Origin: Aestuariispira ectoiniformans
GTDB lineage: Bacteria > Pseudomonadota > Alphaproteobacteria > UBA8366 > Aestuariispiraceae
Direction: 5' to 3'
Assembly (NCBI RefSeq): GCF_025136295.1
Contig: NZ_CP062788.1
Span: forward strand, 2,807,588 to 2,871,587
DNA: 64,000 nt
Shown here in pieces: positions 37,171-44,705 of this stretch (positions are counted from its first letter, which is position 1; every line of letters starts with the position of its first letter). The notes under the pieces were generated by a model. The model ran no database searches and was not told the DNA's origin. It saw only the letters and a program-made list of their open reading frames with translations. The position numbers and the translations under genes were made by a program.

Positions 37171-37697
37171 TAGTTGACGGGCCCTGCCTGCTTACCGGCA
37201 TGGGCTTCTCCTGGCTGCGTCACGAGACTGCGCAAACGCATGTATAATCGGGAAAAAACAGTTCGAGCCGACGCCATTGGGAAAACGACAATCTGCGTCG
37301 GCATCTTTAGCGGCGCTTCGTTTCCCGGCAAACAGCGCAAGACGGAATACGCTTCCAATTCTGCTGGTCGATCAAACAGAGCGTTCTGTTTTTTAGGAGA
37401 AGAAGCAAGCGCCAACTCCAACCGGTAGGGCACCTCCAACTCATCACATTGCCCGCATTTTTCATCAAGCAACCGATCCGCCGTCAGCATGATCAGTGGC
37501 ATCGTGGCCGGATGCTTGCTTTCCACGGCGCGCCCCAATGTCTCCACGACGAGAACAGTTTGTAAGGTCGCATCCTGCACGCCTAGATGAGCAAAATATT
37601 TCTCCAGCAGACTGGCAGCCTCCTGCCAAAAGCATTCGTCACCGTGGCCGTGTTGATCCTTATATTGGCTGCAAGCCTCATTAGAGATATTTGGCAT
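37170..37697 (-). CDS. Hypothetical protein, first gene of the glucan operon
   Basis: A 175-residue soluble protein with no signal peptide and no family I recognise. It has a His/Cys-rich N-terminus (SNEACSQYKDQHGHGDECF), a CGQCDE pair around residue 100, and a C-terminal basic helix (ARTVFSRLYMRLRSLV). ATG 37697 is strongly supported by AGGAG seven bases upstream, and its stop overlaps opgH, so it is translated with it. A role in glucan synthesis or its control is an inference from position. Confidence 0.7.
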   Translation of the reverse strand: MPNISNEACSQYKDQHGHGDECFWQEAASLLEKYFAHLGVQDATLQTVLVVETLGRAVESKHPATMPLIMLTADRLLDEKCGQCDELEVPYRLELALASSPKKQNALFDRPAELEAYSVLRCLPGNEAPLKMPTQIVVFPMASARTVFSRLYMRLRSLVTQPGEAHAGKQAGPVN

Positions 37698-38141
37698 AAG
37701 GCTCTCCTCTTTCTTCTCGAACAACCACCAACCTCCTCGTACAAAGCGGCTGAGTTCGTAACGAAAGACGGATGAGAGGCAGGAAAGTTCCAAGCAGCCA
37801 TCAAGGCTCCGATCGCATTGAGTATACCGGTCTGAAATGTAAAACTTCCCGTAAGCTCTTGTTTTTTAGCCAAAAATTAATGATTTTTTGATTATGCAAA
37901 CCGAAATTCAATACATCCGACACAATTTCGCCGGAATATTTCCCCAAGACTGCCTTTATTACCCTGGCCTCTCGACGCGCCGGATCATTGTCAGGAGCCG
38001 AGATCGTGGTTGACGGTAGCACAACACCTATCGCATAGGCATCCTTCCCTCCCTTTCCCTCGTATGAACAGAAGAAGCCCCACACCTATGGTGTAGGGCT
38101 TTGTGATGGTTGCGGGGGCCTGCCACCACCGACGTCGAAGA
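37698..38141. other. Intergenic region at the left edge of the toxin island
   Basis: This stretch should hold the promoter of the glucan operon (minus strand); I see no gene in it. A 94-codon minus-strand frame at 37801-38085 has no recognisable content. A hairpin at 38076-38102 (AGCCC and ACACC pairing with GGTGT and GGGCT, then TTTG) resembles a terminator. At 38107 TGGTTGCGGGGGCCTGC matches the copy near 24750 and may mark an old insertion point. Confidence 0.5.
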
Positions 38142-38250
38142 CGCCGGTTATCCGCCTGTCTGCGTTCCTGCTCAAGACTGACCGCGCCGCGCCCTTCCTC
38201 CTGGACCTCAAGGGCGAGCCAGTGCCCGGCGCTGACATAGCGGACGACTT
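38142..38250 (-). pseudogene. Fragment of the toxin N-terminal core
   Basis: The minus strand reads RYVSAGHWLALEVQEEGRG and EQERRQAD, matching residues about 90-120 of the full-length toxin at 52970-54325. Both ends are broken. It is the leftmost trace of the repeat family and marks the island boundary. Confidence 0.75.
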
Positions 38251-38295
38251 AACGCTCACTTTGACGCTGTCAGAGGAAACAGGCTGTCGAGAAAG

Positions 38296-38610
38296 CTACC
38301 CGATCAACCGCACTTCCCGGACTGGGCGAGAAAGGAAGTCGACCAGGGTGAATTGCTGCAATTGGGCCAGGAACAGGAAATGCTCCAATGCCTGCACACG
38401 TTTGAGGTTTTCCAGTTTCGGGGCTCCGCCCATGGCAAGCGCCGGGAAAAAGCCATAACACTCGCCCGGCTCCAAGGCTCCGAGCTTCTTCTTGGCGCGT
38501 GCGAAGAGCGGCTTGTCGTCTTCGTCGTAGGCGTTTATGGCCTTGGCAGCAGCATCATCCAGATCTAGACCGAAAGCCATTTCTAGATTTGGTGCATCGA
38601 CCTTTCGAGA
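38296..38610 (-). pseudogene. C-terminal remnant of a Tdi1-like (DUF1851) immunity gene, copy 1
   Basis: About 104 codons remain, ending at TGA/TAG-type stop 38296 after EVRLIG. The family hallmark LEPGECYGFFPALAMGGAPK and VQALEHFLFLAQLQQFTLVDF are intact. Proteins of the family normally have an N-terminal GAD-like half, which is absent. Known members protect against type VI DNase effectors. Near-identical remnants occur at 49223-49537 and 52477-52634. Confidence 0.7.
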
Positions 38611-38647
38611 CTGGCGCGGCTTTTGTCTGACAATGCCCTATCGGAAG

Positions 38648-39082
38648 TCAACTCTGGGATTCCCCCAAATGCGTTTCATTTTTATTGGCAAGACATTTTT
38701 CTATATGTCGTGCAAGCTGTACCAAATCTTGATTTTCTTTCACGCCGAATCCTGGGTCTTTTTCACCCAAGGCTATTAATATTTCCATGTCCACACGATA
38801 TTCACCAGAATCTTCGATCTCTTTTACTTCTTTAGGAACCAGAACCCAGTTCCTGCCAGTAAAGTACAGAACCCAATCAACCTCGCCAGTGTAGGAAAAG
38901 ACGGCCTTTTGAACAGCCTTTTCCGCCAAAAACAATTCGTCTGATTCCATTTCGTCAGCATTATATCTCCAGACAATCACAGGCGGGTACTTGGCTTGAC
39001 TGCTATCACTTAGATTTCTGCACCTGTACCACGAAAGTGAATAGTAACGTTGGAGAACATCAATTACTTCACGACCCGTCAT
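38648..39082 (-). CDS. Probable immunity protein (144 residues)
   Basis: A small, acidic, AT-rich gene with no family I recognise. Features include RYYSLSWYRCRNL near the N-terminus, the aromatic VDWVLYFTGRNWVLVPKE, and EYRVDMEILIALGEKDPGFG. ATG 39082 overlaps the TGA of a short upstream toxin-like reading frame (ATGA), the usual arrangement of an immunity gene behind its toxin. Role inferred from context. Confidence 0.6.
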   Translation of the reverse strand: MTGREVIDVLQRYYSLSWYRCRNLSDSSQAKYPPVIVWRYNADEMESDELFLAEKAVQKAVFSYTGEVDWVLYFTGRNWVLVPKEVKEIEDSGEYRVDMEILIALGEKDPGFGVKENQDLVQLARHIEKCLANKNETHLGESQS

Positions 39083-39280
39083 TTGATAATTGCCCCAGGG
39101 TTAAGACCTTCAATCATCCGCCTCCAATCCCCTTCCGGAATTGCGATTTTGCTTAGTCGCGGATCGTAAACATAGCGACTGAGCTAATGGGATGAACCGC
39201 CCCTCCACCTTGGCAGCGGCTATGATGCTGGTGTCGAATTTGTGGAGCCGGAGAATCCCATTAGCCCAATTCATAAACGC
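39079..39280 (-). pseudogene. 3' stub of a lost toxin gene
   Basis: The last 34 codons before the immunity gene read SRYVYDPRLSK and GDWRRMIEGLNPGAIIK in one frame. The preceding part continues in another frame (NGILRLHKFDTSIIAAAKVEG), which suggests a frameshifted remnant. It has no core or start. Confidence 0.4.
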
Positions 39281-39349
39281 TCCCTATCACCAGCACGTCT
39301 CACACGTGAGTTAGTGTGACAATACCCTGTAATGGATTTAGCCTGCTAG

Positions 39350-39760
39350 TCACCAGAACTTTGGGAACGACTTCAGACTTTCTCTAAGCTCCTCAATAAA
39401 TGGTCCATCTATATCTAGCTTCTGTTCGGACTCCAGGGCTATCTGCCCCTTAGGAACCAAGGGCTCCTTGGCAATTAAAACGAAGTAAATGTTTTGATAG
39501 TCCTTCGTAAGATGAATCTCGAAATAGTTACTTTGGTCATAAAAACGTGCTGCTTCCTCAAGGTTTTGGCTTACTTGCCTCTCGAAGGCATCCCACATTT
39601 CTGTATCAATCCAAATATCATTGGCCGAATACGAAAAGCTGCCAGTTGAATGGTCAAGCTTGACGTTGACCTGAAAACGAATTGAGTTTGTGTCGTTTTC
39701 ATCAACCTCCAACATTTCAAAATGAATACTAATCTTTTCTAAATTCAGATAAAAATCCAT
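39350..39760 (-). CDS. Immunity protein paired with toxin F
   Basis: A 136-residue protein two bases downstream of toxin F. It begins MDFYLNLEKISIHFEM, suggesting a beta-sheet protein, with WDAFERQVSQNLEEAARFY as a central helix and IYFVLIAKEPLV near the end. It has low GC, unlike the GC-rich core. I do not recognise the family; the pairing is by position. Confidence 0.65.
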   Translation of the reverse strand: MDFYLNLEKISIHFEMLEVDENDTNSIRFQVNVKLDHSTGSFSYSANDIWIDTEMWDAFERQVSQNLEEAARFYDQSNYFEIHLTKDYQNIYFVLIAKEPLVPKGQIALESEQKLDIDGPFIEELRESLKSFPKFW

Positions 39761-39762
39761 AT

Positions 39763-40686
39763 CTAGGGCCTATATAGAGCATGTTTTACTACGGGAAGAA
39801 GGTCACCATCGCGCTGGCTGAAGATTATCTCCCACCCATCAATATTATACATTTTCCCAAACTGTATACTTCCATTAGACGCGATTCTATCCACTACGGA
39901 GGAAAAACTACGCAACAATGTTTGATCATTTAGTGGATTTGCCGAATTTTGAAGATACTCCCCCATATGTTTGGTCGCGTTGGAATTGACATAGAATTCC
40001 ATGTCACCTGACTTCAACCTAAATGTAGCTGGTATGTGTGTATTTGGCAGATTATTTGCCGTTGCAGTTACATTATCCCAAACTGTTTCTGTCAATTCAC
40101 TGTGCGTTGACGTCGACACTCCGGCATTCCCAGACGGGATATCATCCAGCACCGTATGCGCCGTGCTTCCGCCGCTCTGCGTCTCGAAGATCGGGCGGTC
40201 GTCGCTGGTGGTTTTTTCGGTGAATTTGTAGACCTGCCCCTCGGTATCGACGGCGACCTGGACGCCTTCGCGGCTGGACGGGACGGTTTCCAGTTCTTCC
40301 GTTTTGCCGAACTTCGAGCGGCTTTTGCCGCCGACGCCGAGGCGTCCGGCCCCGCGGGTGAGCAGGGTGATGAGCACACCGACGGTAAGCTCGGCGGCGG
40401 CGCTGGCGAGTTTGGTCGCCGCCCGGTCCAGGTCCCGTTCATCGGTCGCGTTATAGACCAGCAGGAAGGTATCGATCAGGTCCCCCACGGCGTTGAAGAT
40501 CGCCCAGCCTACCAACGCATAGCCGATGGCGATGATCACCGGCACCGCCGTGCCGCCACTGGCGACCGACACGCCCGCAATCGCCACCGTCGTCGCCACC
40601 GTAAATCCAATTGCGGCGGGTGATATCAGGTTGCGAAAGCTGGCGCGGACGCTTTCTTCCAGATGGTCGGTCACTCTATTTGGCAA
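39763..40686 (-). CDS. Polymorphic toxin F, orphan copy with truncated N-terminus
   Basis: A 307-residue frame. Residues 8-125 repeat the shared core (HLEESVRASFRNLISPAAIGF, then the hydrophobic segment and TRGAGRLGVGG). The hinge is the second type (SREGVQVAVDTEGQVYKF, ETQSGGSTAHTVL). The C-terminal domain of about 110 residues (FYVNSNATKHMGEYL, IQFGKMYNIDGWEIIFSQRDG, PVVKHALYRP) is a toxin I cannot name. The first 145 residues of the full protein are missing; the frame begins at TTG in unrelated sequence, so export is doubtful. Confidence 0.65.
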   Translation of the reverse strand: MPNRVTDHLEESVRASFRNLISPAAIGFTVATTVAIAGVSVASGGTAVPVIIAIGYALVGWAIFNAVGDLIDTFLLVYNATDERDLDRAATKLASAAAELTVGVLITLLTRGAGRLGVGGKSRSKFGKTEELETVPSSREGVQVAVDTEGQVYKFTEKTTSDDRPIFETQSGGSTAHTVLDDIPSGNAGVSTSTHSELTETVWDNVTATANNLPNTHIPATFRLKSGDMEFYVNSNATKHMGEYLQNSANPLNDQTLLRSFSSVVDRIASNGSIQFGKMYNIDGWEIIFSQRDGDLLPVVKHALYRP

Positions 40687-40821
40687 CAGGTCTAGGTCGT
40701 TTGATAGACCCTGCCCTAGACATTAATGAGAAATCCCGCCGGGCATGCCTGGCGGGATTGTTTATCTGATCTGTGTCTGATCTGGCTTTGCCGAATAGTT
40801 TCGGTTTCTAAAACAAGCCCC

Positions 40822-41160
40822 CTACTTCATCCGTGTCACAGATACACATATTTCCGGCCATACGACGATTTCCCAAAATTGTGTAGTAGGCCCAGTCAAA
40901 TAAACTTCAACCGCTTGCTTCTCTTCGCAAATTTTCACGCGGTAAAGAAACTCGTCATAGACGCGGGTGGCTTCCTTCCCGTCCTGGTAAACTGACAGGC
41001 CAAAAGAACAATCGACTTCTCCAAAAGTCAGTCGTAATTTTTTCCCGCTTTTATCAATGAACTCATAGGATTGTATCAGGTCCGAATCAACGCCTCCATT
41101 ACAACCAAATGCAGCCTGAAAATCGGCGGGCTCTGGAATTTCACATTGGGTTGAATTCAA
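40822..41160 (-). CDS. Orphan immunity protein (112 residues), intact copy of a three-member family
   Basis: It contains ADFQAAFGCNGGVDSDLIQSY, LRLTFGEVDCSFGLSVYQDG and TTQFWEIVVWPEICVSVTRMK. Truncated and frameshifted relatives lie at 42899-43099 and 47560-47887. The start is probably TTG 41160; the N-terminus (NSTQCEIPE) differs from the MIVEIPE of the other copies. No toxin precedes it directly, so it is an orphan. Family not recognised. Confidence 0.6.
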   Translation of the reverse strand: MNSTQCEIPEPADFQAAFGCNGGVDSDLIQSYEFIDKSGKKLRLTFGEVDCSFGLSVYQDGKEATRVYDEFLYRVKICEEKQAVEVYLTGPTTQFWEIVVWPEICVSVTRMK

Positions 41161-41213
41161 AGTGGGAATTTTCCTGAGATGGTCCGTTTCAAGGGAAGAA
41201 AACCTGCAAAAAA

Positions 41214-41477
41214 TCAGACGAGTTCTTTATCAGGATCAATATTCTCCAACCCAATGTCTTCCATAGATATTCCGAACGTCTCTGCCTGTTGCTGCATTAG
41301 CGAGACTACGCGATGAAAGCCCGCCATATACCCAATTGAAAAATCAGTAGATTTCTCCACTGACTGTGTCTTCGCCTCTAGGGCGAGGTCTTTTATTAGC
41401 AACCCCAAGTCTTTAAGATAGTCCCTAGCTGCATTACATTCGGCATTTTGAGAACTTTTCCATTGCTTGATCCGCAT
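41214..41477 (-). CDS. Probable orphan immunity protein (87 residues)
   Basis: A helical protein: AARDYLKDLGLLIKDLALEAK, then DFSIGYMAGFHRVVSLMQQQAETFGI and an acidic end. Size, low GC and place in a run of immunity-type genes support the role. No toxin gene precedes it and I do not recognise the family. Confidence 0.5.
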   Translation of the reverse strand: MRIKQWKSSQNAECNAARDYLKDLGLLIKDLALEAKTQSVEKSTDFSIGYMAGFHRVVSLMQQQAETFGISMEDIGLENIDPDKELV

Positions 41478-41517
41478 ATCCCACCCTAAAGCCTAGTTGA
41501 AGCCCGTACCAGTTTGT

Positions 41518-41784
41518 CTACATTTTGGATAATTTCTTAAGCGCTTCTTGGGCACATTCCAGAAGTTCTTCTTCTCCTATGTCGTCCTCATCCCGCAGAT
41601 GAACATCCGAGCAAAATGCATCTACATCAGTAAAAAGCTTATTCAGAACACTGAATTCTGCTTCAGGAAAAATGGCTTCCTCGCTGGAGAATATTTTAAG
41701 ATAGGACGTCTCAAAATCCGAAGCACTTATTTCTCCTGATACAAATTGTTTAACTAGGTCTATGCAATTGCGTAAGTCGCTCAT
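41518..41784 (-). CDS. Colicin D-type immunity protein (orphan)
   Basis: An 88-residue protein that fits the self-protective colicin-like immunity family, which inhibits tRNA-cleaving toxins of the colicin D type. Features are LVKQFVSGEISASDFETSYLK, LNKLFTDVDAFCSDVHLRDED and EEELLECAQEALKKL. ATG 41784 overlaps the stop of a preceding 3' toxin stub (ATGA). The longer frame to 41943 belongs to that stub in a different frame. No intact cognate toxin is present. Confidence 0.75.
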   Translation of the reverse strand: MSDLRNCIDLVKQFVSGEISASDFETSYLKIFSSEEAIFPEAEFSVLNKLFTDVDAFCSDVHLRDEDDIGEEELLECAQEALKKLSKM

Positions 41785-41962
41785 AACTTTGAGACCGTAA
41801 GTATCTGGTGAAATTGTTGTGTATTGAGATTCAGGCCCACCAGGGAGTGGCCGATGCGGAGAATGACACTCCCCGCCAGTTGGCCGTTGCGGGAGATAAA
41901 GCCATATTCGGGTATCCAGTAGAGTGGAGGGCTTTTCATGCAACTGTTATGAAAAAGAGGAA
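41781..41962 (-). pseudogene. 3' stub of the toxin formerly paired with the colicin D-type immunity gene
   Basis: About 57 codons remain (SPPLYWIPEYGFISRNGQLAG, HSLVGLNLNTQQF) ending in TGA that overlaps the immunity start. It has no start and no core. I do not recognise it as a colicin D catalytic end, so the toxin type is open. Confidence 0.4.
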
Positions 41963-41976
41963 TTCGACCTCAAATC

Positions 41977-42288
41977 CTAAAGATGCTTTAGCCTCTCCTG
42001 CAGATCCAAACCAATTTTTCTTACTATATCCTCGCTAGCAACTGTAGAAGCGACAATTGAGTTTCCGTAAGGATCCTCATGTCTTAACTCAAACTCTTCC
42101 CCATCCGACCGAAGGACCCAGCATCTAGCATCAGGACCATCAATGCGATTGATAACCTCAACTGAGTACTCATTTTTCAGAAATTCAATTAATTTGTCGA
42201 AACCATCCCAACCGGGTACAGCGTATATATCCACTTCAAGTGGCTGCCCTACTTCTTCAGAGAAGACAACATTTTTGGGCTTATTCAT
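41977..42288 (-). CDS. Probable orphan immunity protein (103 residues)
   Basis: An acidic protein with VDIYAVPGWDGFDKLIEFLK and RCWVLRSDGEEFELRHEDPYGN. It looks like a compact alpha/beta immunity fold; family not recognised. Four bases before its ATG ends a toxin-like 3' stub. Low GC and context support the role. Confidence 0.55.
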   Translation of the reverse strand: MNKPKNVVFSEEVGQPLEVDIYAVPGWDGFDKLIEFLKNEYSVEVINRIDGPDARCWVLRSDGEEFELRHEDPYGNSIVASTVASEDIVRKIGLDLQERLKHL

Positions 42289-42292
42289 TGTT

Positions 42293-42400
42293 TTACCTCG
42301 ATAATCCTAACGCTGCGTCAACCCCAGCATTTGAACGCTGTGATCCATGCAAAACATCATGCCAAACTTCATCTCCCGAACCGGTTTCAAGATAATTCGC
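42293..42400 (-). pseudogene. 3' stub of a lost toxin gene
   Basis: The last 35 codons (YLETGSGDEVWHDVLHG, NAGVDAALGLSR, stop TAA) precede the immunity gene at 42288. There is no core or start upstream, only short frames in disturbed sequence. Confidence 0.35.
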
Positions 42401-42508
42401 TCGGCAGCAACGGCTGAGTAGCGTCAACTGCCTGTCTAAAATTGGCGAGGGCGAGCCTGTCAAGACTGGTTCGGCTTTTGTCTGACAGTGCCATCGGTTT
42501 TCTACCAG

Positions 42509-42823
42509 TCAGCCCTTTGGCAACTTTTCTGCAATTCGTTCAAATTCCTCAGCTTTAAATCCGGTAAGTGTTGGCATTTCCCAGTCAAAAAAACGCTTGT
42601 TCCCAATCGCTTGAACCACCAAGGCTCTCAAGCCAATAAGTTCCGACGTGCTAAGCTTATCAAAGGGAACCAAGCTACTAAGCCTATCACATAGGAGTCT
42701 CGCAGGAATGTTTGCTGTGGTGGAACAAATCACTATATCCCCACTCGTCTCAAGTTCTTCGAGGCTCTCCTTAATGGCATTCATAAGATAATTATCTTGT
42801 GAGATCGTTTTCTCGCCATTCAT
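42509..42823 (-). CDS. Probable orphan immunity protein (104 residues)
   Basis: A helical protein (NAIKESLEELETSGDIVICS, ELIGLRALVVQAIGNKRFF, EEFERIAEKLPKG). ATG 42823 directly follows the TGA of a toxin 3' stub. Family not recognised; role from context. Confidence 0.55.
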   Translation of the reverse strand: MNGEKTISQDNYLMNAIKESLEELETSGDIVICSTTANIPARLLCDRLSSLVPFDKLSTSELIGLRALVVQAIGNKRFFDWEMPTLTGFKAEEFERIAEKLPKG

Positions 42824-42915
42824 TGATAGGGCTCCGTTCTTGTCGGTAATTGTGAAACGTATTTTTTCCAGTCTTGAGGCTGGAAGGCCGTCCCCCCGTC
42901 AATAGCACCTGGGTT
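42824..42915 (-). pseudogene. 3' stub of a lost toxin gene fused to a truncated immunity copy
   Basis: About 30 codons (DGGTAFQPQDWKKYVSQLP, ending EPYQ) run into the immunity gene at 42823. Its 5' side joins abruptly to the truncated immunity copy at 42899-43099, so the junction marks a deletion or recombination event. Confidence 0.4.
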
Positions 42916-43099
42916 TCGGACCACAACCGTCCTGGTAAACTGACAGGCCAAAAGAACAATCGACTTCTCCAAAAGTCAGTCGTAATTTTTTCCCGCTTTT
43001 ATCAATGAACTCATAGGATTGTATCAGGTCAGGATCAATGCCTCCATAACAACCAAATGCAGCCTGAAAATCGGCGAGCTCTGGAATTTCGACGATCAT
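42899..43099 (-). pseudogene. Truncated copy of the 112-residue immunity gene
   Basis: It keeps the first 58 residues (MIVEIPELADFQAAFGCYGG to FGLSVYQDG) and then enters foreign sequence (CGPKPRCY, stop). It lies behind the 137-residue immunity gene exactly as in the duplicate block at 47560-48314. Confidence 0.7.
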
Positions 43100-43113
43100 G
43101 GATGGATATCAGT

Positions 43114-43527
43114 TCAGTCAATATGGGATCGAGAAATTGAGTTGACGACAAACTTTCCGTCAGAGTTTTCCCCGAAACCCTCCAATTTATTTCCATCAGG
43201 ACAGAATATCAGCAGTTTATCCGAGGGAGCGTCAAAGCCAGCGCTCGAATAAGGGATTGCTATTTTCCAATTAAGCTGTGCTGCAACACTTTCCCCTAAA
43301 GCCAAAACGTTCCTGTTACAATCTGGGTTTTCATGCAGTGTCAACAAGGTTTCAAAGTCACCCTCGCCATGAGCAATTTCCAGGCCGAGGCAATTTCTAA
43401 AATCATCTAGCTCCCAATAATCATAGTCCGATAGTACGTTAATATTTGGGATATTCGTTGCAACAGATACAACCTCTTTCATGCTGTCAAAATCGCAATG
43501 TTTCTCTATGTTTATTTCCAACATCAT
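43114..43527 (-). CDS. Immunity protein of toxin D, second copy
   Basis: A 137-residue protein nearly identical to the one at 47901-48314 (about seven amino-acid differences). It has DYDYWELDDFRNCLGLEIAHG, SVAAQLNWKIAIPYSSAGFD and KFVVNSISRSHID. Family not recognised. It follows only the last 33 codons of toxin D, so here it is an orphan. Confidence 0.65.
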   Translation of the reverse strand: MMLEINIEKHCDFDSMKEVVSVATNIPNINVLSDYDYWELDDFRNCLGLEIAHGEGDFETLLTLHENPDCNRNVLALGESVAAQLNWKIAIPYSSAGFDAPSDKLLIFCPDGNKLEGFGENSDGKFVVNSISRSHID

Positions 43528-43532
43528 CTACA

Positions 43533-43634
43533 CTATTTCCTGCTTTCAAAGAGGTCGATCAGCCGTTGCTTCGATGTCATATCTAAACCCGAATTACCTG
43601 ATCTGACCATGCCATCAAATGCGCGGCGTGCATG
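43533..43634 (-). pseudogene. 3' end of a toxin D copy
   Basis: It reads HARRAFDGMVRSGNSGLDM and QRLIDLFESRK, identical to the end of toxin D at 48320. Homology stops at CATGCACG, where a fragment of glutamate-cysteine ligase in the opposite direction begins. Confidence 0.7.
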
Positions 43635-43802
43635 TCCCGCCGCAACAAGCAGAACTGGGATGGCGAGACGGAGGAATATTACCTCAACACGCTGCATCGC
43701 GTGGCCGACAGCGGCCGCACCCAGGCCCAGCTTCTGGCGGAGCGCTTCCAATATGACTGGAACGGCGACATCACCCAGATCTATCGGGAATACAGCTACT
43801 AA
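43635..43802 (+). pseudogene. 3' fragment of glutamate--cysteine ligase
   Basis: The plus strand reads NWDGETEEYYLNTLHRVAD, SGRTQAQLLAERF and the end GDITQIYREYSY with its own TAA. This matches the C-terminus of the alphaproteobacterial enzyme that makes gamma-glutamylcysteine. About 55 of some 450 codons are present, followed by a terminator at normal distance. It is a captured chromosomal fragment in an otherwise minus-strand toxin array. Confidence 0.65.
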
Positions 43803-43812
43803 CTGACGAAAG

Positions 43813-43847
43813 GCCCCGGGCTACAACAAACATGGCCCGGGGCTTTT
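43813..43847 (+). terminator. Terminator behind the glutamate--cysteine ligase fragment
   Basis: GCCCCGGGC pairs with GCCCGGGGC around a 13-base loop, followed by TTTT. It lies 10 bases after the stop and was probably carried in with the fragment. Confidence 0.75.
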
Positions 43848-43954
43848 GGCGTTTCAAAAACGATGAACGGCAACTCTCGCCTGACCGGCAACCCAATCCA
43901 GTCCTAACCCGGAGTGACCGGTGTTAGGTAATGTATTGTGGCTGCGCATTAAGA

Positions 43955-44317
43955 TTATATGGTTTTCAAATAGTTTTCTGTTTTTGAAATGAGATCCCTG
44001 ATCTCGTTCTCTGAACCGGAATTCAAATCTATTTCAGACAGAGACGCCTGTTTCAAAATTTCTATAAATTCATGAAACTTTAATCGGACTTCTTGGTTTC
44101 CAGAATATTCCCAGAATTCAATATAGTCATAATCTCCTTCTTCTCCCCCCTCATCCTCAACAACATCTGCGGGAAAGAAACAGGTCAAATCTTCTGGATT
44201 ATATCCCCGGCCATTTGAAAAGTTCCTTAGCGCTGACGTGAACTGCTCATGACTAAGGCGATTAAAAAACGCCTCTACGGGGTACCGTTCAATATTCAGT
44301 TTCAGACGTGCAATCAT
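43955..44317 (-). CDS. CdiI-like immunity protein (orphan)
   Basis: A 120-residue protein. FFNRLSHEQFTSALRNFSNGRGYNPEDLTCFFP resembles immunity proteins of contact-dependent RNase toxins (CdiI type): a helical N-terminus, then GxGYN and a CxFP element. It is very acidic (EDEGGEEGDYDY). ATG 44317 has GGGAA upstream; GTG 44338 is the alternative. The gene before it is an immunity remnant, so no cognate toxin remains. Confidence 0.6.
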   Translation of the reverse strand: MIARLKLNIERYPVEAFFNRLSHEQFTSALRNFSNGRGYNPEDLTCFFPADVVEDEGGEEGDYDYIEFWEYSGNQEVRLKFHEFIEILKQASLSEIDLNSGSENEIRDLISKTENYLKTI

Positions 44318-44364
44318 GCTAAAGTTCCCGAAAAACACTTGCGGTCATCGCTGCGGAACCAAAG

Positions 44365-44580
44365 TCACGCAGGCCACCGTTCACCAGACCTGAAGCGCTT
44401 GAACCAATACTCTCGAAGATAGGGATCATCTAAACGATCAAATTCCTTCGTGGGTACAGTCAACTTCTTCCCGATATCGATGTTCCGGGAAAATAGAAGT
44501 CCTGACAATGTGGTTTGCATATCCAGAAGAGCATCAAAATGCATGTTCGCAGCATCTAAAGACTGACATGCTCCGATCTA
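44365..44580 (-). pseudogene. Remnant of an immunity gene homologous to immunity B
   Basis: The frame reads FDALLDMQTTLSGLLFSRN, then REYWFKRFRSGERWPA and a stop. This aligns with the C-terminal half of the 110-residue immunity B at 51393-51725, which ends RDYWYKQFRLGDRWPA. The N-terminal half is missing. It is a diverged relative, not a recent duplicate. Confidence 0.6.
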
Positions 44581-44705
44581 AGAAATTTAATCGGCACATT
44601 TGTTTTCATATGCCGGAAGACATTGACGAATACCGCTAAGTGCCTGGTCATAGCGCTCCAAATTTCCCATCAGGATACTGTTTTAGTTGAAATTGAGTGG
44701 GATAT

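Noticed and set aside
37801-38085. A 94-codon minus-strand frame upstream of the glucan operon
   Set aside because: No motif, no clear ribosome site, and it occupies the expected promoter region.
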